Shown in pieces: positions 20,272 through 29,344 of a DNA stretch of 64,000 nt. Below the pieces are notes generated by a model. That model saw nothing but the letters and a program-made list of their open reading frames with translations. It did not search any database and had not been told where the DNA came from. The first letter of the stretch is position 1, and each line of letters begins with the position of its first letter. Origin of the DNA: Vreelandella stevensii S18214. GTDB taxonomy: Bacteria > Pseudomonadota > Gammaproteobacteria > Pseudomonadales > Halomonadaceae. The DNA is taken from NCBI RefSeq assembly GCF_000275725.1, contig NZ_AJTS01000048.1:1-64000 (forward strand), in the 5' to 3' direction. A program made the translations under genes and the position numbers.

Positions 20272-20937
20272 ATGCGTTTTGTTCCACAGTTTACCGATGG
20301 CCAGGAGTTTCCCCACGCGCTGGGCAAAGTCGTGTGTGTAGGCCGCAACTACGCCGACCATGCGAAGGAACTGGACAACCCGGTTCCCAGTGAGCCGCTG
20401 CTGTTCATCAAACCGGCCACCAGCGTGGTGGATTTGACCAAGCCGTTGGACCCGCCGTTTTCACGCGGTGAGGTGCACTATGAAGTCGAGCTGGCGCTGC
20501 TGGTAGGGGAAACCCTAACCCACGCCACGCAGGATGAAGCGGAGCGCGCCATCGTCGGTATCGGCCTAGCGATGGATCTGACGCTGCGCGATGTGCAAAC
20601 CGCGTTGAAAGAGAAAGGCCATCCCTGGGAAATCGCCAAGGCCTTTGATGGGGCTTGCCCGCTGTCGCCGTTCCTGCCGTTGAGCCGCGTGCCCAACTGG
20701 AACGCGCTGAGCTTTACGCTGGAAATCGACGGCGAGGAGCGCCAGCACGGTGAAGGCTCGGACATGATTTTTGCGATCCCGACGCTGGTCGCGGAAATGA
20801 GCCGTCATTTCACCCTGGAGCCCGGCGATGTCATCCTGACCGGCACGCCTGCGGGTGTAGGCGAGCTGACTCGCGGCGCATCACTGCGCTTCACGCTCAC
20901 CGGCGGGCTGGAGATCAACACCAGCGTGGTCGAATAA
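20272..20937 (+). CDS. Fumarylacetoacetate hydrolase family protein
   Basis: A 221-aa FAH-fold enzyme of the short YcgM/FAHD1 type. Family blocks are VVCVGRNYADHAKEL (13-27 region), PLLFIKPATS, the metal-binding VHYEVELALLVG with Glu ligands, and GDVILTGTPAGVG near the C-terminus. Relatives act as acylpyruvases or oxaloacetate decarboxylases; the substrate cannot be read from sequence. Start ATG at 20272 has AAGGAGA upstream, and a longer frame from 20251 is non-homologous. A terminator follows. It may be read from its own promoter in the 139-bp gap after ectD. Confidence 0.88.
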   Translation: MRFVPQFTDGQEFPHALGKVVCVGRNYADHAKELDNPVPSEPLLFIKPATSVVDLTKPLDPPFSRGEVHYEVELALLVGETLTHATQDEAERAIVGIGLAMDLTLRDVQTALKEKGHPWEIAKAFDGACPLSPFLPLSRVPNWNALSFTLEIDGEERQHGEGSDMIFAIPTLVAEMSRHFTLEPGDVILTGTPAGVGELTRGASLRFTLTGGLEINTSVVE

Positions 20938-20960
20938 ACGACCCCACCGGCTGAACGTCA

Positions 20961-20998
20961 AAAGCCACCGCTGCCCTGGGCAACGGTGGCTTTTTTTA
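20961..20998 (+). terminator. Terminator after FAH-family gene
   Basis: Stem AAAGCCACCG / CGGTGGCTTT with a small inner TGCCC/GGGCA stem is followed by a run of T. Confidence 0.85.
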
Positions 20999-21076
20999 TG
21001 CTGGAATGTCAGGCGAGAAGGGGGCTCCTGCCCCCTTGCTCTTGGCCCCTTACTCCTCCCCCCTTACCCCAGAGCG

Positions 21077-22996
21077 TTACTCCAGATAAGTGTAGCCTTC
21101 CAGTCCTTCGGTCAGGCTGGCGGCAAAGTGCGCCTGCTCTTCGGCCGAGAAGCCGCTGGTTACCAGCTGTTCGGTCAGCTTCTGTTTCAGGACGCGAGCA
21201 TCGAAATTGACGTAGGCCAGCACGTCCGCCACGGTGTCGCCTGCCTGCGGGTTGGAGAGCACCCACTCGCCGTCGGCGCCCAGCGCGGCATCCACCGAGT
21301 CGGTGTCGCCGAACAGGTTGTGCAGGTCGCCGAGAATCTCCTGGTAAGCCCCTACCAGGAAAAAGCCCAGCCAGCGCTCGTCATCGTTGGCCCACTCCGG
21401 CAGCGGTAGCGTGCTCTCGACGCCCTGGCCGTCCACGTAGCTGTCAATGCGGCCGTCGGAGTCACAGGTGATGTCCTGAATCACCGCGCGGCGAGTGGGC
21501 GCCTGGTCCAGCCCGCTGAGTGGCAGTACCGGGAAAATCTGCTCGATCCCCCAGACATCCGGCACCGACTGGAACAGCGAGAAATTGACGAACAGCTTGT
21601 CGGCCAGTTTCTCGGCCAGCTCGTCCATGATTTCCCGGTGGGCACGGTTGCGGGTATCGAGCTTGCCCCGCAGGCGCGCGCAGGCAGCCATGTAGAGGCG
21701 TTCGCCTTCGGCGCGGGCGCTGATGCTGCTCAAGCCCAGCACGAAGCGGTCCTGAAGCTCGCTGACGGCTTGCAGCAGGTCGTGCCAGGCTTCGACCAGC
21801 ACCCTGGGCTCCTGGTGTTCGGCCAGCTGGTCCAGCACGCGCCACAGCTCATCCACTTGGGGGTCGTCGGTAACGCTGCGCACCGGCGGCGTGTGGTCGA
21901 TACGCTCTTCACCGATCACGTTGGTGATCAGCACCGCATGGTGAGCGGTCAACGAGCGGCCGGATTCACTGATCAGGTGCGGCTGTGGCAAGTCGGCTTC
22001 CTGGCACAGCTGAGCGAAGGCGCTGACCACGTTGCGCGCGTACTCCTGCATGGAGTAGTTGGCCGAGCAGTAGCTGCGCGAGCGGGTGCCTTCGTAGTCG
22101 ATCCCCAGGCCGCCACCCACGTCCACGGTGTCAATGGGGGCGCCCAGCGCCATCAGGTTCTGGTAGAAGCGCGCACATTCGCGCAGGCCGCGCTGGATGT
22201 CGCGGATGTTGGCGATCTGGGAGCCCAGGTGGAAGTGCACCAGCTGCAGGCTGGCCAGGGCGTCCTGGGCGCGCAGGGTGTCCACCACTTCCAGGATCTG
22301 GCTGGCGGTGAGGCCAAACTTGGACTTTTCGCCACCGGTGTTCTGCCACTTGCCCTTGCCCACCGAGGCCAGCCGCGCGCGCAGGCCGATACGCGGCGTC
22401 ACGTCCAGCTCCCGGGCTTCTTCCAGAATCAGGTCCAGCTCGGAGAGTTTTTCCACCACCAGATAGACGCGGTGGCCCAGCTTCTCGCCCAACAGCGCCA
22501 GACGCACGTATTCACGGTCTTTATAGCCGTTGCAGACGATCAGCGACGAACCGCCGTCGGAGAGCGCCAGCACCGCCAGCAGCTCGGGTTTGCTGCCTGC
22601 TTCGAGCCCTACGCGACCGTTGCCTCGCTCCGAGGTGGCCAGAATCTCTTCGACCACGCGGCGCTGCTGGTTGACCTTGATCGGGTACACCGCCGTGTAG
22701 CCGCCCTCATAGGCCACATCCTGCATGGCGGCGTCGAAGGCGCCACACAGCTGCTCGACGCGGTCGTGAAGAATGTCGCTGAAGCGCACCAGCACCGGTA
22801 AGCGCAGGCCGGCCTGCTGCAGCTGGCGAACCAGCGCGCTGATCGGCAGGGCAGGGCCTTCGGCATCGCTGCCCAGGGGGCGCACCAGCGCCTGGCCGTG
22901 GTCATCGACATCGAAGTAACCGCTGCCCCACTGGTCCATGTTCCAGGTACGGCGGGCGCGTACGGCGGGGCTGCTGGTTGCGGCCATGTCACTCAT
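21077..22996 (-). CDS. speA: Biosynthetic arginine decarboxylase
   Basis: A 639-aa fold-III PLP enzyme that makes agmatine from arginine for putrescine synthesis. The PLP lysine is K107 in AVYPIKVNQQ. Other family blocks are EAGSKPELLAVLAL, the glycine loop VDVGGGLGIDYEGT, and the C-terminal QSVPDVWGIEQIFPVLP. Length is typical (630-660 aa). The start ATG overlaps the thrB stop by one base (TGATG) and its GGAGG site is inside the end of thrB, so thrB and speA are translationally coupled. The mix of threonine and polyamine genes looks like a convenience operon. Confidence 0.96.
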   Translation of the reverse strand: MSDMAATSSPAVRARRTWNMDQWGSGYFDVDDHGQALVRPLGSDAEGPALPISALVRQLQQAGLRLPVLVRFSDILHDRVEQLCGAFDAAMQDVAYEGGYTAVYPIKVNQQRRVVEEILATSERGNGRVGLEAGSKPELLAVLALSDGGSSLIVCNGYKDREYVRLALLGEKLGHRVYLVVEKLSELDLILEEARELDVTPRIGLRARLASVGKGKWQNTGGEKSKFGLTASQILEVVDTLRAQDALASLQLVHFHLGSQIANIRDIQRGLRECARFYQNLMALGAPIDTVDVGGGLGIDYEGTRSRSYCSANYSMQEYARNVVSAFAQLCQEADLPQPHLISESGRSLTAHHAVLITNVIGEERIDHTPPVRSVTDDPQVDELWRVLDQLAEHQEPRVLVEAWHDLLQAVSELQDRFVLGLSSISARAEGERLYMAACARLRGKLDTRNRAHREIMDELAEKLADKLFVNFSLFQSVPDVWGIEQIFPVLPLSGLDQAPTRRAVIQDITCDSDGRIDSYVDGQGVESTLPLPEWANDDERWLGFFLVGAYQEILGDLHNLFGDTDSVDAALGADGEWVLSNPQAGDTVADVLAYVNFDARVLKQKLTEQLVTSGFSAEEQAHFAASLTEGLEGYTYLE

Positions 22997-23952
22997 CAGG
23001 AAGCCTCCGGGATAGGGAGTGCCCCCAGCGCGATGCGTGCCTTGAGGATCACGCGGAAACGCTCGGGGTCGTGGGGGGTAAGGTCATGGGCAGGCGGGTC
23101 CACATATACCACCAGCAGGCGCGACAGCCAGTAGCGCAACGCCGTCAAGCGCAGCATGGTGGGCCACAGGGCCCGCTCGGTGTCGGTCAGTGGGCGGCGT
23201 GCCTGGTAGGCGCTCAAAATCGCCTGATAGCGCTCGGCGTTCAGGCTGCCGTCCTCGTTGGAGGCCCAGTCGTTGATGACGATGGCCAGGTCGAACAGCA
23301 GGTCGCCGGTGCAGCCATTGTAGAAGTCGATGATGCCGCCCAACTGGTCGCCTTCATACAGGGTGTTGTCACGGAACAGGTCACCGTGCAGCGCCCCCTG
23401 GGGCAGCGCACCATACTGGCTGAACGCGGTCTCGAAATCATCGACCTCGTTTTTCATCAGGGTCTGGTCGTCGGGGCTGATGTAGGTCAGCACCTTGTGG
23501 TGCACGGCGCGCAGCCAGTGCAGGTTGCGGGGGTTGGGACGATGCCCCGGAAAATGCTGCGAGACCTTGTGCATACGTCCCAGCGCGCTGCCCAGCGCCT
23601 GGCACTGGGCCAGGTTGGGGGCGGTGGGATGCTTGCCGGGCAAGCGCGGGAACAGCAGGGCCGGTTTGCCCGCCAGGCTGTGCAGCGCCACCCCTTCGCG
23701 GTCATGAATGGTGCCTGGTACGGGCAGGCCGTGTTCATCCAGGTAGTCCAGCAGCTCGACGAAGAACGGCAGCTCTTCGTGCTCGCCTTGTTCGAACAGC
23801 GTGAGCACCATTTCGCGGCGCTCGGTAGTCACGAAAAACGTCGAGTTTTCCGTGCCGCCTGCCACGCCCTGAAGGGACACCAGGCTGCCAACATCGAATT
23901 TTTCCAGAAACGCGGCGACCTGTGCGTCGCTCAGCGGAGTAAATACAGCCAT
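22996..23952 (-). CDS. thrB: Homoserine kinase, ThrB2 (aminoglycoside-phosphotransferase-like) type
   Basis: A 318-aa APH-fold kinase. Family traits are the N-terminal GVAGGTENSTFFV, the catalytic loop QGALHGDLFRDNTL (Brenner motif HGDxxxxN) and the metal-binding GGIIDFYNGC. This matches the ThrB2 homoserine kinase of pseudomonads, which phosphorylates homoserine on the way to threonine and is unrelated to the GHMP ThrB of E. coli. It is first gene of a two-gene operon with speA. The ribosome site is weak. A different small-molecule kinase of the same fold is possible but less likely. Confidence 0.87.
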   Translation of the reverse strand: MAVFTPLSDAQVAAFLEKFDVGSLVSLQGVAGGTENSTFFVTTERREMVLTLFEQGEHEELPFFVELLDYLDEHGLPVPGTIHDREGVALHSLAGKPALLFPRLPGKHPTAPNLAQCQALGSALGRMHKVSQHFPGHRPNPRNLHWLRAVHHKVLTYISPDDQTLMKNEVDDFETAFSQYGALPQGALHGDLFRDNTLYEGDQLGGIIDFYNGCTGDLLFDLAIVINDWASNEDGSLNAERYQAILSAYQARRPLTDTERALWPTMLRLTALRYWLSRLLVVYVDPPAHDLTPHDPERFRVILKARIALGALPIPEAS

Positions 23953-24125
23953 GAGAATCTCGCCCAGGTTGCTAAGCCGGTCATTGTAGCGGCTTGGCGC
24001 GTCAGTTGGCAGCGCTGTGAGCGGTGAAGGGGCGCTTTCACAGTGCTTTTCTGCAGTCGCGCCGCCGAACGCGTATCATTGCAGAATAGACGCTCTTACT
24101 GTTCTGCTGACTATGGAATCTGGTT

Positions 24126-26891
24126 ATGGCCCGTGCCCCTATCGTGCTAGTTGATGGCTCTTCGTACCTTTACCGTGCGTTCCACGCGCTGCCGCCGCTG
24201 ACGAACTCCAACGGCCAGCCCACGGGCGCCGTGAAAGGCGTGCTGAACATGCTCAAGCGGCTGATCAAGGACTACCCCGATAGCCCCATGGCGGTGGTCT
24301 TCGATGCGCCGGGCAAGACGTTTCGCGACGACATGTACAGCGACTACAAGTCCCACCGCCCGCCGATGCCCGATGACCTGCGTAGCCAGATCGAGCCGCT
24401 ACACGCCTGCGTGAAAGCGCTGGGGCTGCCGCTGCTGTGCATCGAAGGCGTCGAAGCCGACGATGTCATCGGCACGCTGGCGCATCATGCCACCCAGGCC
24501 GGGCGTGACGCGGTGATCTCCACCGGCGACAAGGACATGGCCCAGCTGGTGAATCGCCATATCACGCTGGTCAATACCATGAAGGAAGAGACCCTGGATG
24601 AGGCCGGTGTCGAGGAGAAATTTGGGCTGCCGCCTGCGCTGATCATCGACTTCCTCGCGCTGATGGGCGACAAGGTGGACAACATTCCTGGCGTGCCCGG
24701 CGTGGGAGAAAAAACCGCCATTGGCCTGCTGCAAGGCATGGGTGGCGGGCTGGAGACCATCTATGGCGACCTGGAACGGGTCACCACGCTGGGCTTTCGA
24801 GGAGCCAAGACGCTCCCCAAAAAACTGGAAGAGCACCGCGAACAGGCGTTTCTCTCCTATCGGCTGGCCACCATCAAGGTCGACTGCGACCTGCCCGTAG
24901 GGCTGGACGACCTGGAGATCGCTCACCCGGATCGGGAAGCGCTGGTGGCGCTCTACAAGGAGATGGAGTTCAAGCAGTGGCTGGCGGAGCTGCTGGAGGG
25001 CAAGGACGAGGGCGTGGACGACGTCAGCGGCGGCCAGCCAACCCCGCAGGCCGAGCAGGTGGCGTCGGGCACGGCCCCAGGCCCACGCCGCGACCACGTG
25101 ATCACCGAGCAGGCCGAACTGGACGCGTGGCTTGAGCGGCTGCGCAGCGCCGAGCGCTTCTGCTTCGATCTGGAAACCACCAGCCTCAACTACATGGATG
25201 CCGAGATCGTCGGGGTCGGCCTGGCGCTGGAACCCGGTGAAGCGGCCTATATCCCGCTGGCCCACGACTATCTGGATGCGCCTGCCCAGCTCGACCGCCG
25301 CAGCGTTCTCGAGGCGCTCAAGCCGCTGCTGGAAGATCCCGGCAAAACCAAGATCGGCCAGAACCTCAAGTACGATATTTCCGTATTGGCCAACGTGGAT
25401 ATTCACGTCACGGGGCCGTTTGCCGATACCATGCTGGCGTCCTACGTGCTCAACTCCACCGCGACCCGCCACGACATGGATTCGCTGGCCCTCAAGTACC
25501 TGGGGGAAAAGACCATCTCCTTCGAGGAGATTGCCGGGAAAGGCGCCAAGCAGCTCACCTTCAACCAGATAGCCCTGGAGCAGGCCGCGCCCTACGCCTG
25601 TGAAGACGTGGACATTACCCTGCGCCTGCAGCAGACGCTGCGCCCGCAGGTCGAGCAGGAAGGCCGCCTGGCCGAGGTGCTCGATCACCTGGAGCTGCCG
25701 CTGATCAAGGTGCTGTCGCGGATCGAGCGTAACGGGGTGGCGCTGGATGCCGAGCGCCTGCACCAGCAGAGCCAGCAGCTGGAGCAGCGTATTCGCGAGC
25801 TTGAAAGTGAAGCCTTCGAGCTGGCGGGCCGCGAGTTCAACCTGGGGTCCCCCAAGCAGCTGGGCCAGATTCTGTTCGAAGAGCAGAAAATTCCGGTCAT
25901 CAAGAAAACGCCCAAGGGCGCGCCTTCCACCGCCGAAGCCGTGCTGGAAGAGCTGGCGCTGGACTACCCCTTGCCCAAGGTGATCATGCAGCACCGTGGC
26001 CTGGCCAAGCTGAAGTCCACCTATACCGACAAGCTGCCGCGCCTGTTGAACAAGAAAACCGGCCGCGTGCACACCAGCTATCACCAGGCGGTGACCGCCA
26101 CCGGGCGGCTCTCCTCGTCGGACCCGAACCTGCAGAACATTCCGATCCGTACCGAAGAGGGGCGCAAGATTCGCCAGGCCTTCGTGGCCCGCCCCGGGTA
26201 TCGCATCGTGGCCGCGGACTACTCGCAGATCGAGCTGCGCATCATGGCCCACCTGTCGGAAGACAAGGGGCTGCTGGAAGCCTTCGAACAGGGCCGCGAC
26301 ATCCATACCGCCACCGCCGCCGAAGTGTTTGGCACCGCGCTGGACAAGGTCACCGCCGACCAGCGCCGCAGTGCCAAGGCGATCAACTTCGGTTTGATCT
26401 ATGGCATGAGCGCCTGGGGGCTGTCGCGTCAGCTGCATCTCGAACGCCAGCAGGCGCAGACCTACATCGACCGCTACTTCGACCGTTACCCCGGCGTTGC
26501 CCGCTACATGGATCGCATTCGCAGTCAGGCCGCCGACAACGGCTTCGTCGAGACCGTCATGGGGCGGCGGCTCTACCTGCCCGAGATCCACTCGCAGAAC
26601 CGCAACCGCCGTCAGGGGGCCGAGCGCACCGCAATCAACGCGCCCATGCAGGGCACGGCGGCAGACATCATCAAGCAGGCGATGATCGACGTGGATGCGT
26701 GGCTGGCGGAAGGGGCGTTCGATGCCCTGATGGTCATGCAGGTGCACGACGAACTGGTGTTCGAGGTGGCTGAAACGCAGGTAGACGCGTTCATCGAGGA
26801 GGTCAGTGCACGGATGCAGTCGGCGGCCACACTGAGCGTGCCGCTGATCGTGGAAGCCCAGAGCGGCGCCAACTGGGACGAAGCACACTAG
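24126..26891 (+). CDS. polA: DNA polymerase I
   Basis: A 921-aa family A polymerase for gap filling and RNA primer removal. The 5'-3' exonuclease domain fills residues 1-290 (LVDGSSYLYRAFHALP, IEGVEADDVIGTLA, MGDKVDNIPGVPGVG). The 3'-5' proofreading domain keeps its acids (FDLETTS, NLKYDISV, CEDVDITL). The polymerase domain has VAADYSQIELRI, the O-helix RRSAKAINFGLIYG and VMQVHDELVFEV. So all three activities are expected. It is divergent from thrB and ends in a bidirectional terminator shared with fbpA. Confidence 0.97.
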   Translation: MARAPIVLVDGSSYLYRAFHALPPLTNSNGQPTGAVKGVLNMLKRLIKDYPDSPMAVVFDAPGKTFRDDMYSDYKSHRPPMPDDLRSQIEPLHACVKALGLPLLCIEGVEADDVIGTLAHHATQAGRDAVISTGDKDMAQLVNRHITLVNTMKEETLDEAGVEEKFGLPPALIIDFLALMGDKVDNIPGVPGVGEKTAIGLLQGMGGGLETIYGDLERVTTLGFRGAKTLPKKLEEHREQAFLSYRLATIKVDCDLPVGLDDLEIAHPDREALVALYKEMEFKQWLAELLEGKDEGVDDVSGGQPTPQAEQVASGTAPGPRRDHVITEQAELDAWLERLRSAERFCFDLETTSLNYMDAEIVGVGLALEPGEAAYIPLAHDYLDAPAQLDRRSVLEALKPLLEDPGKTKIGQNLKYDISVLANVDIHVTGPFADTMLASYVLNSTATRHDMDSLALKYLGEKTISFEEIAGKGAKQLTFNQIALEQAAPYACEDVDITLRLQQTLRPQVEQEGRLAEVLDHLELPLIKVLSRIERNGVALDAERLHQQSQQLEQRIRELESEAFELAGREFNLGSPKQLGQILFEEQKIPVIKKTPKGAPSTAEAVLEELALDYPLPKVIMQHRGLAKLKSTYTDKLPRLLNKKTGRVHTSYHQAVTATGRLSSSDPNLQNIPIRTEEGRKIRQAFVARPGYRIVAADYSQIELRIMAHLSEDKGLLEAFEQGRDIHTATAAEVFGTALDKVTADQRRSAKAINFGLIYGMSAWGLSRQLHLERQQAQTYIDRYFDRYPGVARYMDRIRSQAADNGFVETVMGRRLYLPEIHSQNRNRRQGAERTAINAPMQGTAADIIKQAMIDVDAWLAEGAFDALMVMQVHDELVFEVAETQVDAFIEEVSARMQSAATLSVPLIVEAQSGANWDEAH

Positions 26892-26932
26892 AGGAGGCGC
26901 CGTTCAAACCCTGGTTGACTGGCCATCCACAC

Positions 26933-26960
26933 AAAAACCCCACCTTGCGGTGGGGTTTTG
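26933..26960. terminator. Bidirectional terminator between polA and fbpA
   Basis: Perfect 11-bp stem AAAACCCCACC / GGTGGGGTTTT with a TTGC loop. A-rich and T-rich flanks make it work on both strands for the convergent genes. Confidence 0.88.
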
Positions 26961-26980
26961 CATACTGCCTGGGCCAGCGC

Positions 26981-28006
26981 TTAGCGCCAGTTGACGCGGT
27001 CGAAAATGCGCACGGCTTCCGGGTTGTTGTTACCCAGCTCGCTGATGTTCACTTCGTCGCGCTGGAAGTCGCCCCAGGACTCCAGAACCGGGTTCTTCTT
27101 CACGCCATCGACCACCGGGAACTCGTAGTTACGCTCGGCCAGCACTTCCTGGGCCTGGTCGGAAGCCAGGAACTCGAGGAAGCGGATGCCGTTCTCGGCG
27201 TTCTGCGCGTTGGCGACCAGACCTGCACCACCCACGTTGATGTGCGTGCCGCGATCATCCTGGTTCGGGAAGATCACGCCCACTTTACGGGCGGCTTCGC
27301 GGTCGGAAGCTTCGCTGGAGTGCAGCAGACGAACATAGTAGTAGTGGTTGGCCACGCCCAGCTCGCATTCGCCGCTGGCCACGCCCAGAATCTGGTCGGT
27401 ATCACCGCCTTCCGGGTTGCGCGCCAGGTTGTTGACCACGCCCTGTGCCCACTCTTGCGCTTCTTCCGCACCGTGGTGCTCGATCATCGAGGCCAGCAGA
27501 GACTGGTTGTAGATGTTGTTGGAAGAGCGGATACAGATCTTGCCTTCGAACTGCGGGTCGGCCAGGTCTTCATAGGTAGCGATCTGGCTCGGGTCGAAGT
27601 TCTCACGGTTGTAGAAAATCACCCGTGCGCGCTGGCTGAAGCCAAACCACATGCCTTCGGGATGACGCATGGACTCCGGCAGGCGCTCGTTCAGCACGTC
27701 GGAATCCACGGCCTGGAACAGGCCATCCTGCTCGGCACGCCACAGGTTGCCGGCATCCACGGTCAGCATGACGTCGGCAGGGCTGGCCACGCCTTCACGC
27801 TGCATACGCTCCATCAACTGATTGGCGTCGCCTTCCAGTACATTCACCTTGATCCCCGTTTCTTCGGTGAACGCGTTGTACAGAATCTCGTCTGAGTCGT
27901 AGTGGCGAGCGGAGTAGATGTTGACCTCGTTAGCCAGTGTGCTGCTAGCAAATGCCGAGCCAGCCATGACGGCGGCGACAGAGACTGCAAGACGTGTCTT
28001 TTTCAT
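26981..28006 (-). CDS. fbpA: Periplasmic iron(III)-binding protein of ABC transporter
   Basis: A 341-aa FbpA/FutA-type solute-binding protein. The signal peptide (MKKTRLAVSVAAVMAGSAFA) is followed by EVNIYSARHYDSDEILYNAF, the family N-terminus. The tyrosine pair near the C-terminal third (VANHYYYVRLL) fits ferric iron binding. Start ATG at 28006; GTG at 28015 is also in frame but leaves an atypical leader. It is divergent from the ATPase gene fbpC across a 215-bp region with Fur-like sequences. Specificity for iron is inferred from family and context. Confidence 0.92.
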   Translation of the reverse strand: MKKTRLAVSVAAVMAGSAFASSTLANEVNIYSARHYDSDEILYNAFTEETGIKVNVLEGDANQLMERMQREGVASPADVMLTVDAGNLWRAEQDGLFQAVDSDVLNERLPESMRHPEGMWFGFSQRARVIFYNRENFDPSQIATYEDLADPQFEGKICIRSSNNIYNQSLLASMIEHHGAEEAQEWAQGVVNNLARNPEGGDTDQILGVASGECELGVANHYYYVRLLHSSEASDREAARKVGVIFPNQDDRGTHINVGGAGLVANAQNAENGIRFLEFLASDQAQEVLAERNYEFPVVDGVKKNPVLESWGDFQRDEVNISELGNNNPEAVRIFDRVNWR

Positions 28007-28022
28007 AACATACACCCTAAAT

Positions 28023-28106
28023 GTTTATGATAATAAGTTGCATTGGCAAACTGCGCCTATTGAAGCGTCTTGTTCCATGGACGTCAAGCGAAATGATAAT
28101 GACACG
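28023..28106. promoter_or_regulatory. Candidate Fur boxes between fbpA and fbpC
   Basis: Two ATGATAAT cores lie in the divergent region: TTTATGATAATAAGTTGCA at 28023-28041 and AAATGATAATGACACG at 28091-28106. Each has a good left half of the Fur consensus TGATAATNATTATCA but a weak right half. Iron control fits the genes served. Confidence 0.5.
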
Positions 28107-28221
28107 CAACACTTTTTGTGCATGTGCGTGCATCTGCCGCCAATAGAAAATAGAATGCAAATAACTTTCAACCGTGTTCGCAGTCAGGCATCTGCGCTGC
28201 GCACTAACCATGGGTGAACGA

Positions 28222-29319
28222 ATGACGGCAACGGTGTCATTTTCAGAGGTGGCAGCACCGGCGGCGGCGCTGTCGCTGCGGGGTGTCGAGCACACGTTTG
28301 CAGCCAATAAGGTGGTCAAGGGCATCGATCTGGAGATCGGCCAGGGCGAAGTGGTGTGCCTGCTGGGTCCTTCCGGCTGCGGCAAGACCACCCTGCTGCG
28401 TATCGCGGCAGGCCTGGAGGTGGTGCAGGAAGGCGAGGTCAGCCTGGACGGGCAGGCCATCGCTGCCCCTGGCAAGCGCCATGTGCCGCCCGAAAAGCGC
28501 AACGTGGGCCTGGCGTTCCAGGATTCGGCGCTGTTTCCCCATCTGAGCGTGCTGGAAAATGTCACCTTTGGCCTGAAACAGCTGCCCTCCAGCCAGCGCC
28601 GCGCGCGTGCTTTGGAACTGTTGGACCAGCTGGGCATGGCCGCCTATGCCGAAACTTACCCGCACATGCTGTCGGGAGGCCAGCAGCAGCGTGTCGCGCT
28701 GGCCCGCGCGCTGGCGCCTACGCCGCGGCTGATGCTGCTGGACGAGCCCTTTTCCAGCCTGGATGCCCGGCTGCGGGATCGTATCCGAGACGACACGCTG
28801 CACGTGTTGAAAAAGCTGGGTTCGGCCACGCTGCTGGTGACCCACGACCCGGAAGAGGCGATGTTCATGGCGGACCGCATCGCACTGATGCGCGATGGCA
28901 AGATCGTCCAGACCGGCACGCCTCGCGAGCTTTACTGTGCGCCCATCGACCCCTTCGTGGTGACTTTCTTTGGCGAGGTCAACGAGCTGGCGGGAGTGGT
29001 GCAAGGCGGGCGAGTGCAGACCCCCGTGGGCGCGGTGGATGCCAGCTGGCTGCCGGAAGGCAGTGACGTGCAGGTGATGATTCGCCCCGAGGCGCTGCGC
29101 ATTCAGGAGCGAGACCTGCCAGCCGAAGCGCACAGCCATAGCCACGTGGTCATGGCCAAGCTGCTGGGCCGCACCAGCCTGATCCACCTGTGTGCCCATG
29201 GCAGCGATGGCCAGGAAGCGCACCTGCATGCCCGTGTACCTGGGGTGTTCCTGCCCCAGGAGGGCCAGCCCATCGACATCGATCTGGACCACTCCCAGGT
29301 CTTCATCTTCCCACGCTGA
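28222..29319 (+). CDS. fbpC: Iron(III) ABC transporter ATP-binding protein
   Basis: A 365-aa ABC ATPase. Walker A GPSGCGKTT is at 49-57, the signature LSGGQQQRVALARAL at 150-164, Walker B LMLLDEP at 170-176, and a C-terminal TOBE-like domain from about 245 (MIRPEALRI). It energises the FbpB permease. Start choice is between ATG at 28210 and 28222; GGGTGA lies between them and suits 28222, and the family homology starts after either. It points away from fbpA and ends 25 bp from the convergent fbpB, so the three transporter genes form three transcripts. Confidence 0.9.
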   Translation: MTATVSFSEVAAPAAALSLRGVEHTFAANKVVKGIDLEIGQGEVVCLLGPSGCGKTTLLRIAAGLEVVQEGEVSLDGQAIAAPGKRHVPPEKRNVGLAFQDSALFPHLSVLENVTFGLKQLPSSQRRARALELLDQLGMAAYAETYPHMLSGGQQQRVALARALAPTPRLMLLDEPFSSLDARLRDRIRDDTLHVLKKLGSATLLVTHDPEEAMFMADRIALMRDGKIVQTGTPRELYCAPIDPFVVTFFGEVNELAGVVQGGRVQTPVGAVDASWLPEGSDVQVMIRPEALRIQERDLPAEAHSHSHVVMAKLLGRTSLIHLCAHGSDGQEAHLHARVPGVFLPQEGQPIDIDLDHSQVFIFPR

Positions 29320-29344
29320 GGCGCGGGAAGGCGTGTGTTTGAAC

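Noticed and set aside
24399-26888. 829-codon minus-strand open frame opposite polA
   Set aside because: A shadow of polA coding in GC-rich DNA; composition is His/Gly/Leu-rich with no domain, and polA is complete on the plus strand.
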